Counted from the first letter of the stretch, positions 8,520-17,084 are shown. The stretch: 64,000 bases of DNA from Streptomyces sp. TRM49041 (GCF_008271805.1 NZ_VSRY01000159.1:47871-111870), one strand, 5' to 3'. Notes: generated by a model not told the origin, from the sequence alone. Program-made: numbers and translations.

Positions 8520-9338
8520 GTGGCCGAACTCATCACCGTCGACGACCCCGACGACCCCCGCCTGCGCGACTACACGGGCCTGACCGATGTCGAGCTGCGC
8601 CGACGGCGCGAGCCGGAGGAGGGCCTGTTCATCGCCGAGGGGGAGAAGGTCATCCGCCGCGCACGGCAGGCCGGGTACGAGATGCGGTCGATGCTGCTCT
8701 CGGCGAAGTGGGTGGACGTCATGCGGGACGTCATCGACGAGGTCCCCGCGCCCGTGTACGCGGTGCACCCGGACCTCGCCCAGCGGGTCACCGGCTACCA
8801 CGTGCACCGGGGCGCGCTGGCGTCCATGCAGCGCAAGCCGCTGCCCACGGCGGCGGAGCTGCTCACGAGGGCCCGCCGCGTGGCGGTCATGGAGTCGGTC
8901 AACGACCACACCAACATCGGCGCCGTCTTCCGCAGCGCGGCGGCGCTCGGCATGGACGCGGTCCTGCTCTCCCCGGACTGCGCGGACCCGCTGTACCGGC
9001 GCTCGGTGAAGGTGTCGATGGGCGCGGTCTTCTCGGTCCCGTACGCCCGTCTCGACACCTGGCCACGCGGCCTGGAGGCCGTACGGGAGGCGCGGTGCAC
9101 GCTGCTGGCGCTGACACCCGACGAGAAGGCGACCGCGATCGACGAGGTCGCCCCGCACCGCCTGGACCGGGTCGCCCTGATGCTGGGCGCGGAGGGCGCC
9201 GGTCTGTCGGCACAGGCGCTGCGGGCGGCCGACGCGTGGGTGCGCATCCCGATGGCGCACGGCGTGGACTCGCTCAACGTGGGCGCGGCGGCCGCGGTGG
9301 CCTTCTACGCCGTGACGGCCGGGCGCCCTCAGCCCTGA
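8520..9338 (+). CDS. SpoU/TrmH-family RNA methyltransferase
   Basis: A 272-residue methyltransferase with a GTG start at 8520. An N-terminal substrate-binding region (DYTGLTDVELRRRREPEEG, FIAEGEKVI) is followed by the knotted SPOUT domain: SVNDHTNIGAVFRSAAALG, LMLGAEGAGLS and IPMAHGVDSLNVGAAAAV are motifs 1 to 3. The family 2'-O-methylates ribose in rRNA or tRNA, and the exact site cannot be read here. The ribosome binding site is weak. Its last 10 bases overlap the end of the convergent kinase gene. Confidence 0.88.
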   Translation: MAELITVDDPDDPRLRDYTGLTDVELRRRREPEEGLFIAEGEKVIRRARQAGYEMRSMLLSAKWVDVMRDVIDEVPAPVYAVHPDLAQRVTGYHVHRGALASMQRKPLPTAAELLTRARRVAVMESVNDHTNIGAVFRSAAALGMDAVLLSPDCADPLYRRSVKVSMGAVFSVPYARLDTWPRGLEAVREARCTLLALTPDEKATAIDEVAPHRLDRVALMLGAEGAGLSAQALRAADAWVRIPMAHGVDSLNVGAAAAVAFYAVTAGRPQP

Positions 9339-10642
9339 AGGGTCTGAGCCCCGGCGATACCGAGCAGCACGATCAGCGTCACGACGACGAAGACGAACAG
9401 CCGCTGCCGCAGCAGCCGCGGGTTCGCGGGCCTGCGGAGGCCCGACGACGTGCCCGTCCCGGTCCCGGTACCCGCCCCGGTCCGCCGGGGCCCCGTACGC
9501 GGCCCGGTACGCGGCCCGGTGCGCGGACCCGGGTGCGAGGGGTGCGACGCGTGCCGCCGGTCCCGTGAGCCACCGGTCCGGGGAGACGAGACGTGCGCGG
9601 CCTGCGGACCCGGGGCGTGCGGCGCGGGCGTCCGCTGCGTACGCCGCTGCTGGGTGGTCCGCTCGGTGTACCTCTCCGTCGGCCGCAGCGGTGCCCGCTC
9701 GTGCCCGCCTGCGCCGTGCTGACCGGCGCCCCGCTCCGCCCGCGCCAGCCGCTCGGCGGCCCGCTCGGGTCGCGGGGCGGGGGCCCACCCGTCCGCGGGC
9801 GGCTGCCCCAGGCCGAGCCCCTGGGCCTCGCGGGCGGCGATCTCCTTGAGCCGCAGGGAGAGCTGCAGAGTGCTGGGACGATCCTCCGGCTCCTTGGCGA
9901 GACAGGCCCGCACCAGCGGTGCGAGCGCGTCCGGCACGCCCTGCAGCTGGGGCTCCTCGTGGACGACGCGGTACAGCATCACCTCGGAGCTGCCGTGCCC
10001 GAACGGCGAGTCGCCCATCGCCGCGTACGCGAGGGTCGCGCCGAGCGCGAAGACGTCCGTCGCGGGGGTGACGGCGGCGCCGCGCACCTGCTCGGGCGCG
10101 AGGAAGCCGGGGGAGCCCACCGCCGTACCGACGTGGGTGAGGGTGGAGGCGCCGGTAGCCCAGGCGATTCCGAAATCGATGATCCTGGGCCCCTTGGGGG
10201 ACAGCAGGATGTTCGACGGCTTCAGATCCCGGTGCACGACCCCCGCCTCGTGGACGGCGACGAGCCCCTCGGACAGCGCGGCCCCGATCGCCGCGACGTC
10301 GGCCGCCGACAGCGGCCCCTCCTCGGCGATCTTGTCGTGCAGCGAGGGCCCGGGCACGTACTGCGTGGCGAACCACGGCCGGTCCGCCTCCAGATCGGCG
10401 GCGACGAGCCGCGCCGTGCATCCGCCGCGGATCCGCCGCGCGGCGGACACCTCGCGCGCGAAGCGCGAACGGAACTCCTGGTCCTCGGCCAGATCCGGCC
10501 GGATCACCTTCAGGGCCACCCGCTGGCCGCGCCGGTCGGAGCCCAGGTAGACGACTCCCATACCGCCCGCGCCGAGCCGCCGGTGCAGCCTGAACGAGCC
10601 GACGACACGCGGGTCCTCGCGCCGGAGCCGCATCATCGCCAT
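9329..10642 (-). CDS. Membrane-anchored Ser/Thr protein kinase
   Basis: A 437-residue Hanks-type kinase. The catalytic domain spans about residues 16-275, with the P-loop GAGGMGVVYLG, the VALKVI lysine, HRDLKPSN and DFGIAW, and an APEQVRG segment. A Pro/Arg/Thr-rich linker with repeated GPRT units (about 355-385) leads to one hydrophobic segment near the C terminus (about 412-432). Only a few residues follow it, so there is no extracellular sensor such as PASTA repeats. All catalytic residues appear intact. The gene runs against the upstream methyltransferase and overlaps its end. The substrate is unknown. Confidence 0.9.
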   Translation of the reverse strand: MAMMRLRREDPRVVGSFRLHRRLGAGGMGVVYLGSDRRGQRVALKVIRPDLAEDQEFRSRFAREVSAARRIRGGCTARLVAADLEADRPWFATQYVPGPSLHDKIAEEGPLSAADVAAIGAALSEGLVAVHEAGVVHRDLKPSNILLSPKGPRIIDFGIAWATGASTLTHVGTAVGSPGFLAPEQVRGAAVTPATDVFALGATLAYAAMGDSPFGHGSSEVMLYRVVHEEPQLQGVPDALAPLVRACLAKEPEDRPSTLQLSLRLKEIAAREAQGLGLGQPPADGWAPAPRPERAAERLARAERGAGQHGAGGHERAPLRPTERYTERTTQQRRTQRTPAPHAPGPQAAHVSSPRTGGSRDRRHASHPSHPGPRTGPRTGPRTGPRRTGAGTGTGTGTSSGLRRPANPRLLRQRLFVFVVVTLIVLLGIAGAQTLQG

Positions 10643-11266
10643 GTCCGTCCCCTACCTGCCGTGGGGAGCGCCCCCACCCCGCTGCCGCGGTCCATTTGAC
10701 GTCGCCCAGCTTACGTACCCGGGCCCGGGTGCGCTCATAGGCCGCGCCCTCAGGTCCCGATCGATTGTCAGTGCTGGGACCCGCACCTGAGGCTGACTCA
10801 GGGGAGCCCCGCGCCAAGGCGCGTGATCCGGACGGATGATCAAGCCCCTTCAGAGCAAGGGGGATTGACGCCCGCGACCGCTACGGCCCTGCCACGGCAC
10901 GCACCTGACGGCCCGCGCCCCGCCGCCCGGGGCGGCGGGGGACACGGGGGAGACGGGGGAGCCCGCACCCGGGACCTCGACGTGAGCGATGTCACCTGGT
11001 GCGGGCCGCGCACCACCTCACCCGCCACCACGTCCCCACCCGTCCTCCCGCGTCCCCTCCGGGAAGACCCTCAGCGTGGGGCCGGCGTCTCCAACCAGGG
11101 GAGTACACGGCCGGGTGGGGCCTCCTCCTGGAGGAGGCCCGGCAATCGGTACGCGGGCATGACGCCCGGGCTGTCCGGTCTCCCTAGTGTTGAAGTCAAG
11201 CGGCGGGTGCAGCACTCGTCCCCCGAGGTCCGACACCCGCCGCCGCAGACAGACGGGAGAGGAGCC
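10643..11266. other. Non-coding stretch between kinase and small membrane gene
   Basis: About 620 bases with no convincing gene. It should hold the kinase promoter on the minus strand. Visible structures are short hairpins at 10786-10802 and 10997-11015, and a 23-bp perfect palindrome at 11118-11140 centred on one T. TTGTCAGTG occurs at 10765-10773 but no -10 hexamer follows at the required spacing. TAGTGT at 11185-11190 is a possible -10 for the next gene. In-frame upstream extensions of that gene have no coding character. Confidence 0.5.
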
Positions 11267-11476
11267 ATGGCGGACACGGCACCGCGGACGATGATCCGCA
11301 CGCAGGGACGGAAGGCGTCGTTCGCCTCGTTCGGCGGCCGTCCGACGGGCCGACGCCATCCGCTGGTGGCGACGGCGATGGTTCTTCCTCTGGCCACCCT
11401 GCTGGTCGTCGTCTTCGGCGGCTGGGACGCGGTGGTGACACAGGCGTCGTCCGTGGGCGTGATGCTGGGGCGCTGA
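11267..11476 (+). CDS. Small single-pass membrane protein
   Basis: A 69-residue protein with a basic N-terminal half (RTQGRKASFASFGGRPTGRRH) and one hydrophobic helix (about residues 33-50), then a short polar tail. AGAGGAG just before ATG 11267 decides the start. No function is recognised. It is followed by a strong terminator, so it is probably transcribed alone. Confidence 0.7.
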   Translation: MADTAPRTMIRTQGRKASFASFGGRPTGRRHPLVATAMVLPLATLLVVVFGGWDAVVTQASSVGVMLGR

Positions 11477-11557
11477 GCGGGCGCCCCGGGCCCGGGAGAG
11501 CGGCCCGGGCCGGGGACATCCGGCCAACCCCGTGGGGACGGGGGTGCGGCGGACGGC

Positions 11558-11597
11558 AGTGGCGGTCGGCCAGCTGGGGAGCTGGCCGACCGCCACT
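11558..11597. terminator. Strong bidirectional hairpin
   Basis: A perfect 18-bp stem (11558-11575 with 11580-11597) with a GGGG loop. It lies between the small membrane gene and the end of the minus-strand tRNA array and could stop transcription from both sides. Confidence 0.8.
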
Positions 11598-11628
11598 TCA
11601 TCGCGCCCGGGAACCGTCGGCGTACGAC

Positions 11629-11662
11629 AGAGCCCCCGTCCGCGATGGCGGACAGGGGCTCT
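11629..11662 (-). terminator. Terminator of the tRNA array
   Basis: Stem 11629-11643 with 11648-11662, with one imperfect position, directly after the last tRNA-Val in the direction of transcription. Confidence 0.7.
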
Positions 11663-11669
11663 TGAACTG

Positions 11670-11741
11670 TGGACGATACTGGGATTGAACCAGTGACCTC
11701 TTCCGTGTCAGGGAAGCGCTCTCCCGCTGAGCTAATCGTCC
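11670..11741 (-). tRNA. tRNA-Val (GAC)
   Basis: 72 nt. The acceptor stem GGACGAT pairs with ATCGTCC, and the discriminator is A. The anticodon loop CTGACAC gives GAC. CCA is not encoded. This is the last gene of a five-tRNA array. Confidence 0.97.
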
Positions 11742-11789
11742 TCGGGACCACGGAGTCGTGACAGAAGGTACGGAACCGTGGGCACTGCG

Positions 11790-11861
11790 TGCGCGATACT
11801 GGGATTGAACCAGTGACCTCTTCCGTGTCAGGGAAGCGCTCTCCCGCTGAGCTAATCGCGC
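11790..11861 (-). tRNA. tRNA-Val (GAC), variant acceptor stem
   Basis: 72 nt, identical to its two neighbours except in the acceptor stem, which reads GCGCGAT/ATCGCGC. Both sides change together, so pairing is kept. CCA is not encoded. Confidence 0.97.
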
Positions 11862-11863
11862 AG

Positions 11864-11887
11864 GAAACCGCTGCTACCAGCGGTTTC
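11864..11887 (-). other. Spacer hairpin between two tRNA-Val genes
   Basis: A perfect 10-bp stem (11864-11873 with 11878-11887) fills the 28-base spacer. It may be a processing or partial termination signal. Confidence 0.5.
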
Positions 11888-11889
11888 AG

Positions 11890-11961
11890 TGGACGATACT
11901 GGGATTGAACCAGTGACCTCTTCCGTGTCAGGGAAGCGCTCTCCCGCTGAGCTAATCGTCC
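11890..11961 (-). tRNA. tRNA-Val (GAC)
   Basis: 72 nt, the same mature sequence as the copy at 11670-11741. Only one base separates its 5' end from the encoded CCA of tRNA-Cys. Confidence 0.97.
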
Positions 11962-11965
11962 TTGG

Positions 11966-12036
11966 AGGTGGAGACGGGATTTGAACCCGTGTAGACGGCT
12001 TTGCAGGCCGTTGCCTCGCCTCTCGGCCACTCCACC
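11966..12036 (-). tRNA. tRNA-Cys (GCA)
   Basis: 71 nt with acceptor GGTGGAG/CTCCACC, discriminator U and anticodon GCA. CCA is encoded at 11965-11963. Confidence 0.97.
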
Positions 12037-12073
12037 CGGAGCGCAGGGGGTCTCGGGAAGATCCCCCACATCG

Positions 12074-12146
12074 AGCGGACGACGAGATTCGAACTCGCGA
12101 CCCTCACCTTGGCAAGGTGATGCTCTACCAACTGAGCCACGTCCGC
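12074..12146 (-). tRNA. tRNA-Gly (GCC)
   Basis: 73 nt with acceptor GCGGACG/CGTCCGC, discriminator U and anticodon GCC in the loop TTGCCAA. First gene of the array. CCA is not encoded. Confidence 0.97.
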
Positions 12147-12188
12147 CTGTCTTTTCCGGTCCGCTTCCGCGTCCCGGCGACGTGTTGA

Positions 12189-12216
12189 ACTCTAGCGGAT
12201 TCCCGGGCCAGTACAA
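12189..12216 (-). promoter_or_regulatory. Promoter of the tRNA array
   Basis: On the minus strand, TTGTAC (12216-12211), a 16-base spacer and TAGAGT (12194-12189) form a housekeeping-type promoter. Transcription would begin about 35 bases before tRNA-Gly. Confidence 0.6.
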
Positions 12217-12312
12217 AAACGCGTTTGCCCAGCGTGCTGCGCCACCGCCCAGCGGGCCCCCGCTCTGACCTCGGCCCATGGCGCCCGATCGGCCCCGGCG
12301 CGGCCCCCGTCC

Positions 12313-12318
12313 TACACT
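12313..12318 (+). promoter_or_regulatory. -10 box for a leaderless mRNA (pabB-like gene)
   Basis: TACACT ends 7 bases before the GTG start at 12326, which would put the transcription start on the start codon. No good -35 box is visible. Confidence 0.5.
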
Positions 12319-12325
12319 CGCATCC

Positions 12326-13384
12326 GTGCACGACCTCGCTCCTCTGGCCCGCTTCGGCGGCCTCGTCGCAACCGATCTGCGGGACGTCACCAGTGATCCG
12401 GAGGCCCTCGAATCCTCCGGCTTCTGGGCCGTCGCCGCCGACTTCGAAGGCCGCCTCACCTGCGCCCGCTTCGGTGACGTCCGCCCCGAACCGGTGCCCG
12501 CGCCCGTATCCGGCCGGTGGCGCGGGCCCGCGGCGGACGACTGGACCTCGTCGCTCGACCGCGACGCGTACATCGCGGGCGTACGCCGTATCCGCGAGCA
12601 CATCGCGGCCGGCGAGGTCTACCAGGCGAACCTCTGCCGCGTCCTGTCCGCACCCCTCCCGCCGGGTACGGCGGCCACCGCCGACGTGGACGCCCTCACC
12701 GCGCTCCTCGCCCGGGGCAACCCCGCCCCCTACGCAGGAACGATTCGGCTGCCCGCGCACGGCGTGGAGATAGCCACCGCGTCCCCGGAGCTCTATCTGC
12801 GGCGCGACGACCGCACCGTCGAGTCCGGCCCCATCAAGGGCACCGGCAGGACCGCCGACGACCTGCTGGAGAAGGACCACGCCGAGAACGTGATGATCGT
12901 GGACCTGGTCCGCAACGACCTCGGCCGCGTCTGCGCCACCGGCACCGTGACCGTCCCACGGCTCTGCGCGGTCGAGCCCCACCCCGGTCTCGTCCACCTC
13001 GTCTCCACCGTCCGCGGCGAGCTCGCCCCCGGCCAGGGCTGGCCGGGACTCCTCGACGCGACCTTCCCGCCGGGCTCCGTGACCGGTGCGCCCAAGTCCA
13101 GCGCCATGCGGATCATCGACGCCCTGGAGACCGCGCCCCGCGGTCCGTACTGCGGCGGCATCGGCTGGGTCGACGCCGACCGCCGCACCGGGGAGCTGGC
13201 CGTCGGCATACGCACCTTCTGGATCGACCGACGCGAGCCGGAGGGCCTCCTCCGCTTCGGCACCGGCGCCGGCATCACCTGGGGCTCCGACCCAGAGCGC
13301 GAGTGGCGGGAAACCGAGCTCAAGGCGGCGCGGCTCCTCGCGGTAGCGTCAGGCGTGCACGAGGCGATCGGAAGGACCATCTGA
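12326..13384 (+). CDS. pabB: Chorismate-binding enzyme, aminodeoxychorismate synthase component I (PabB-like)
   Basis: A 352-residue chorismate-utilising enzyme that aminates chorismate to 4-amino-4-deoxychorismate. The C-terminal two thirds carry the family hallmarks: AGEVYQANLCR, PIKGTGRT, HAENVMIVDLVRNDLGRV, FPPGSVTGAPKSSAM and GAGITWGSDPEREW. The PIKGT motif fits PabB rather than TrpE, and the protein is shorter than full TrpE. The start was set at GTG 12326 because a -10 box lies just upstream. An ATG at 12278 is possible. The PabC-like gene follows two bases later, so together they would make p-aminobenzoate for folate. A secondary-metabolite role is not excluded. Confidence 0.85.
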   Translation: MHDLAPLARFGGLVATDLRDVTSDPEALESSGFWAVAADFEGRLTCARFGDVRPEPVPAPVSGRWRGPAADDWTSSLDRDAYIAGVRRIREHIAAGEVYQANLCRVLSAPLPPGTAATADVDALTALLARGNPAPYAGTIRLPAHGVEIATASPELYLRRDDRTVESGPIKGTGRTADDLLEKDHAENVMIVDLVRNDLGRVCATGTVTVPRLCAVEPHPGLVHLVSTVRGELAPGQGWPGLLDATFPPGSVTGAPKSSAMRIIDALETAPRGPYCGGIGWVDADRRTGELAVGIRTFWIDRREPEGLLRFGTGAGITWGSDPEREWRETELKAARLLAVASGVHEAIGRTI

Positions 13385-13385
13385 G

Positions 13386-14198
13386 ATGAAGCTGTGGGTC
13401 AACGGCGAACTGCGCGACGCGGACGCCGCGACGATCTCCGTCCTCGACCACGGCCTGACCGTGGGCGACGGCGTCTTCGAGACGCTCAAGGCGGTACGCG
13501 GCCGGCTGTTCGCCCTGGACCTCCACCTCGACCGGCTCGTCCGCTCCGCGCGCGGCCTCGGCCTGCCCGACCCGGACCTGGACGAGGTGCGCCGCGCCTG
13601 CGCCGCCGTCCTGGAGGCCAACCCGACGGAGCTCGGCCGGCTCCGCGTCACGTACACCGGCGGTCTGTCCCCGCTCGGCTCCGACCGGGGCGACACCGGC
13701 CCCAGCCTCGTCGTCGCCCTCGGCGAGATCACCCGCCGCCCCGACACGACAGCCGTGATCACCGTCCCCTGGACCCGCAACGAACGCGGGGCCCTCACCG
13801 GCCTCAAGACCACCTCGTACGCCGAGAACGTCGTGGCCCTCGCCAGGGCCCACCAGCGAGGCGCCTCCGAGGCGCTGTTCGCCAACACCGTCGGGCGCCT
13901 CTGCGAGGGCACCGGCTCCAATGTCTTCGTCGTCCTCGACGGCCACATCCACACCCCGCCGCTCGCCTCCGGCTGCCTCGCCGGCATCACCCGCCACCTC
14001 GCCGTCGAGTGGACCGGCGCGCAGGAGACGGACCTGCCCATGGACGTCCTGGAGCGCGCCGACGAGATCTTCCTGACCTCCACGCTCCGCGACATCCAGG
14101 CCGTCCACCGCGTCGACGACCGCGAGCTGTCCGCCGCTCCCGGCCCGGTCACCGCCAAGGCGATGCGCGTCTTCGCGGAACAGGCCGCCCTCTTGTGA
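13386..14198 (+). CDS. pabC: Class IV aminotransferase, aminodeoxychorismate lyase-like (PabC)
   Basis: A 270-residue PLP enzyme of fold type IV. It starts MKLWVNGEL and has SVLDHGLTVGDGVFETLKAV, the LKTTSYAENVVALARA segment with the PLP-binding Lys, and EGTGSNVFVVLDG. The position right after a PabB-like gene points to 4-amino-4-deoxychorismate lyase, releasing p-aminobenzoate and pyruvate. Branched-chain or D-amino acid aminotransferases share these motifs, so the name rests partly on context. Confidence 0.8.
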   Translation: MKLWVNGELRDADAATISVLDHGLTVGDGVFETLKAVRGRLFALDLHLDRLVRSARGLGLPDPDLDEVRRACAAVLEANPTELGRLRVTYTGGLSPLGSDRGDTGPSLVVALGEITRRPDTTAVITVPWTRNERGALTGLKTTSYAENVVALARAHQRGASEALFANTVGRLCEGTGSNVFVVLDGHIHTPPLASGCLAGITRHLAVEWTGAQETDLPMDVLERADEIFLTSTLRDIQAVHRVDDRELSAAPGPVTAKAMRVFAEQAALL

Positions 14199-14241
14199 CC
14201 GGGTGATGGCCCGGGGCCCCGTGGTGGGTAGGAAACCGGTG

Positions 14242-15039
14242 ATGACCACCACCCTGCGGCCGACCGGGCCGCTTCAGCAGCACGACGACGGATCCCTGGC
14301 GCGCTCCTACGAGGTGTGCGTCAACAGCCGCCCCGTGGGCGGCGTCCAGCTCGGGACGGTACGCGGACAGGGCCGCACCGTGGGCACCATCCGCGCCCTC
14401 CATGTGGAGGAGGCGGACCGCGGGCGCGGCCGGGGCACGGTGGCCGCACTCGCCGCCGAGGAGGTGCTGCGGGGCTGGCGCTGCGACCGGATCCGGATCT
14501 CCGTACCGGCCGGCGACGACGCCGCCGCGGCCCGGCGTCTGGCCACCGCGCTCGGCTACACGGAACACGGCCACATCCTCGTCAAGGATCTCGACGGGAC
14601 CGCCCCCGAGCCGCCTCCGCCCGGCCTGGAGATACTGCCCATGACGGAGGCGGAGTCCGGGCGGTTGCGGAGCGCCGACCCGCACGCCACCCGGGCATCC
14701 CTCCCCGAGCCCCCGCTCCCCGGCGGCCCCGCGACCGAGGACACCGCCCTCCACGTCGCCGTACGGGACGGTGTGCGGCTCGGCCACCTGCTGACGGGCC
14801 GACGCGAGCTGGCGCCGGGGGAGTGGGTGCCGTGCGTGCGGCAGATCGCGGTCACGGAGGCCGAGCGCCACAAGGGCTACCGCCGCGCCCTTCTCCACTT
14901 CGCCGAACAGACCGCCCGCTCCTCCGGCGCCCGCCGCCTGGCCCTCCGGGTCGCCCCGGACGCCGCCCCGCCGCGCACCCCGTACAGCGCACTCGGCTAC
15001 CGCCCGGCACTCATCGACTACGAGAAGCAGCTCTACTGA
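14242..15039 (+). CDS. Tandem GNAT acetyltransferase
   Basis: 265 residues that appear to hold two GNAT units. The first (about 1-115) has IRALHVEEADRGRGRGTVAALAAEE. The second (about 135-265) has VRQIAVTEAERHKGYRRALLHFAE and ends YSALGYRPALIDYEKQLY. ATG 14242 was chosen because AGGAA lies at 14230-14234; an ATG at 14203 is in frame. The last 7 bases overlap the convergent DsbA-like gene. The substrate is unknown. Confidence 0.78.
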   Translation: MTTTLRPTGPLQQHDDGSLARSYEVCVNSRPVGGVQLGTVRGQGRTVGTIRALHVEEADRGRGRGTVAALAAEEVLRGWRCDRIRISVPAGDDAAAARRLATALGYTEHGHILVKDLDGTAPEPPPPGLEILPMTEAESGRLRSADPHATRASLPEPPLPGGPATEDTALHVAVRDGVRLGHLLTGRRELAPGEWVPCVRQIAVTEAERHKGYRRALLHFAEQTARSSGARRLALRVAPDAAPPRTPYSALGYRPALIDYEKQLY

Positions 15040-15578
15040 CGGCCGGGCCGCGTCCGCCGGCCCTCCGCGAGCAGGCGGTCCGCGATCTCCTCGATGCGGG
15101 CGCGGAGGCCCTCCTGGCTCTTGCCGCCGTCCAGGCGCTCGCCGCCGATCATGTACGTGGGCGTGCCGGTGACGCCCAGGGCCTTGCCCTCGGCCTGGTC
15201 GGCGTCGACGATCAGGAGGTGCCGGCCGTCGATCAGGGCGGTGTCGAACTCCTCGTCGTCCAGGCCCAGCTCCCGCGCCACCTCCAGCAGGAACGTCTCG
15301 CCCTTGGTGCTCAGATCCTCCACCCGCGCCAGGACCGCCTCCGCGTACGCCCTGCCCTCGCCCTGCGCCAGGGCCTCCTCGGCGGCCTGGGCGGCGGCGT
15401 AGGCGTGCTTGTTCTTCTCCAGCGGGAAGTGGCGCAGCCGCACCTCCAGCCGGTCGCCGTAACGCTCCCGCAGCGCGCGCTGGTCCTCCAGCGCGGTCCG
15501 GCAGTCCGGGCACTGCAGGTCGCACCAGACGTCGAGGACGACGGGCAGCGCGGTGTGGTCGGTGGTGGAGTCGCTCAT
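15033..15578 (-). CDS. DsbA-family thioredoxin-fold protein
   Basis: 181 residues with a redox CPDC motif near the N terminus (VVLDVWCDLQCPDCRTAL) and a cis-Pro region (GVTGTPTYMIGG, about residues 142-153) with a helical insertion between them. This is the layout of cytoplasmic DsbA/FrnE-like oxidoreductases. No signal peptide is seen from ATG 15578, so it should act inside the cell. The physiological partner is unknown. Confidence 0.85.
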   Translation of the reverse strand: MSDSTTDHTALPVVLDVWCDLQCPDCRTALEDQRALRERYGDRLEVRLRHFPLEKNKHAYAAAQAAEEALAQGEGRAYAEAVLARVEDLSTKGETFLLEVARELGLDDEEFDTALIDGRHLLIVDADQAEGKALGVTGTPTYMIGGERLDGGKSQEGLRARIEEIADRLLAEGRRTRPGRQ

Positions 15579-15745
15579 GGTCTCAGTCTTCCAGCCCGCC
15601 GATCCGCGTCCCAACCGGGACCTGGGGAGGAGGCGGGCCCGGAGATCTCCCGGAGATCTCCGGGCCGTGCCCGCGGGACCGTGGCCACCGCGTACCCGGG
15701 CGATGCAGGATGGAAGGGACGCGACGCCCACGGCTGGAGGACCGC

Positions 15746-16177
15746 ATGCTTGCCGAGACCATTTGTTCCGCGGTGTCCGCGGCGGGACTGGGCATCGCGG
15801 CGATCACCGCGTACCGCCGCCGCTTCCTCGCCGCGACCCGCATCGCCGCCTACTCGCTGGTACCTCTGGGGCTGGTGATGACCGGCGCCGTCCAGTGGCT
15901 GGCCGACACGGCGTTCAGCCCGGTGGCGTGGGCCGGCTTCGGCGTGCTCGGGGCGTCCTGGCTGCTGTTCTCCAGCACCCGGGCGGTCGAGCGGCGCAGG
16001 GGCGGCCGCAAGGAGCGCGAGGAGCGCGGGGCGGCGGCCGGAGCGGAGCGGCCGGGCGCCGTGGCGCCGGGCGCCGCGAAGCCCTCCCTGGAGGGCGGGC
16101 CCCGCCGTACGAAGAAGGACGCACCCGCCGACGACTTCAGCGAGATCGAGGCCATCCTCAAGAAGCACGGAATCTGA
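15746..16177 (+). CDS. Small two-helix membrane protein
   Basis: 143 residues. Two hydrophobic segments (about 34-52 and 58-78) are followed by a basic, charged cytoplasmic tail ending in DDFSEIEAILKKHGI. CTGGAGG at 15734-15740 fixes ATG 15746. No family or function is recognised. The conserved-looking C-terminal helix may bind a partner. Confidence 0.72.
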   Translation: MLAETICSAVSAAGLGIAAITAYRRRFLAATRIAAYSLVPLGLVMTGAVQWLADTAFSPVAWAGFGVLGASWLLFSSTRAVERRRGGRKEREERGAAAGAERPGAVAPGAAKPSLEGGPRRTKKDAPADDFSEIEAILKKHGI

Positions 16178-16320
16178 CGTCACCGTCCCGAGAGGCGGTG
16201 ACACGGGGTGGCGCGAAAGGGTGGCGGTGGGCGGCGCCCTGGTGGCGGTCACCGGAGCTATGCGGCGAACTGCCCTTTTTGTGGGGCCTGTTGAGTCAGG
16301 GCCGGGCTGTCGGTTACGCC

Positions 16321-16488
16321 ATGATCGGCCCCGAGATGCTCGATACCTCGCGGGAGCAGAACCCCGCCACCACCGAAGAACCGCGCGGCTGCCTGTTCGC
16401 GCTCTCCCAGCCACCGCTCATGATCTTCCTGACGGTGATCGGCGTCCTTCTCCTGATGGCGTCGGTGCACGACCTCTTCCTGCTGTGA
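16321..16488 (+). CDS. Small C-tail membrane protein
   Basis: 55 residues from ATG 16321: a polar start with EEPRGCLF, then one hydrophobic segment (about residues 31-54) running almost to the C terminus. The ribosome binding site is weak, so the start is uncertain. Function is unknown. Confidence 0.55.
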   Translation: MIGPEMLDTSREQNPATTEEPRGCLFALSQPPLMIFLTVIGVLLLMASVHDLFLL

Positions 16489-16523
16489 ACCCGCTACGGC
16501 GCGGAGTCGGACCGCCCACCGGC

Positions 16524-17084
16524 TCAGCCGGCCGCCGCCTCCCTGCGGCGCGCCCGGTAGGCCGCCACGTGCAGCCGGTTGCCGCAGGTGCGGCTGTCGC
16601 AGTAGCGGCGCGACCGGTTGCGCGACAGGTCGACGAACGCCCGCCCGCAGTCCGGCGCCTCGCACCGCCGCAGCCGCTCCCGCTCGCCCGCCACCAGGAT
16701 GAACGAGAGTGCCATGCCGCAGTCGGCCGCGAGGTGGTCGGCGACCGAGGCGCCCGGGGCGAAGTAGTGGACGTGCCAGTCGTAGCCGTCGTGGTCGGTG
16801 AGCTGCGGTGTGGTGCCGGCGGCCGCCACCAGCTGGTTGATCAGCCCGGCCGCCGTCCGTGCGTCGGGCGCCGCGAACACCTCGGTGAATCCGCTCCGTA
16901 CGGCCCGCACCGCTCGCAGGTCCTGCGGCCCCAGCTCGCCGACGCCGCTGATCTGGTGTCCCTCCACGAACGCGTACAGCGACGGTACGTCCCCGAGCTC
17001 CTCGCTGCGGCCCCCTTCCGGCGCCGTGTTCATCAGGTCGACGACGGTGTCGAGGGCGATCCGGGTGTCGTGGGGGATCAGCAC
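16524..17084 (-). CDS. CGNR zinc-finger protein with ABATE domain
   Basis: 186 residues. The N-terminal part (about 1-130) looks like the ABATE ligand-binding-type domain found with CGNR fingers. The C terminus carries C-x4-C (RRCEAPDCGRAFVDLSRNRS) and RRYCDSRTCGNRLHVAAYR, the CGNR signature with four Cys for zinc. Family members are predicted DNA-binding regulators. The target is unknown, and it has its own transcription unit here. Confidence 0.85.
   Translation of the reverse strand: MLIPHDTRIALDTVVDLMNTAPEGGRSEELGDVPSLYAFVEGHQISGVGELGPQDLRAVRAVRSGFTEVFAAPDARTAAGLINQLVAAAGTTPQLTDHDGYDWHVHYFAPGASVADHLAADCGMALSFILVAGERERLRRCEAPDCGRAFVDLSRNRSRRYCDSRTCGNRLHVAAYRARRREAAAG

Noticed and set aside
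10765..10773. TTGTCAGTG as a third damage promoter
   Set aside because: The -35 part is perfect but no TANNNT follows after 8 bases, and no repair gene follows.
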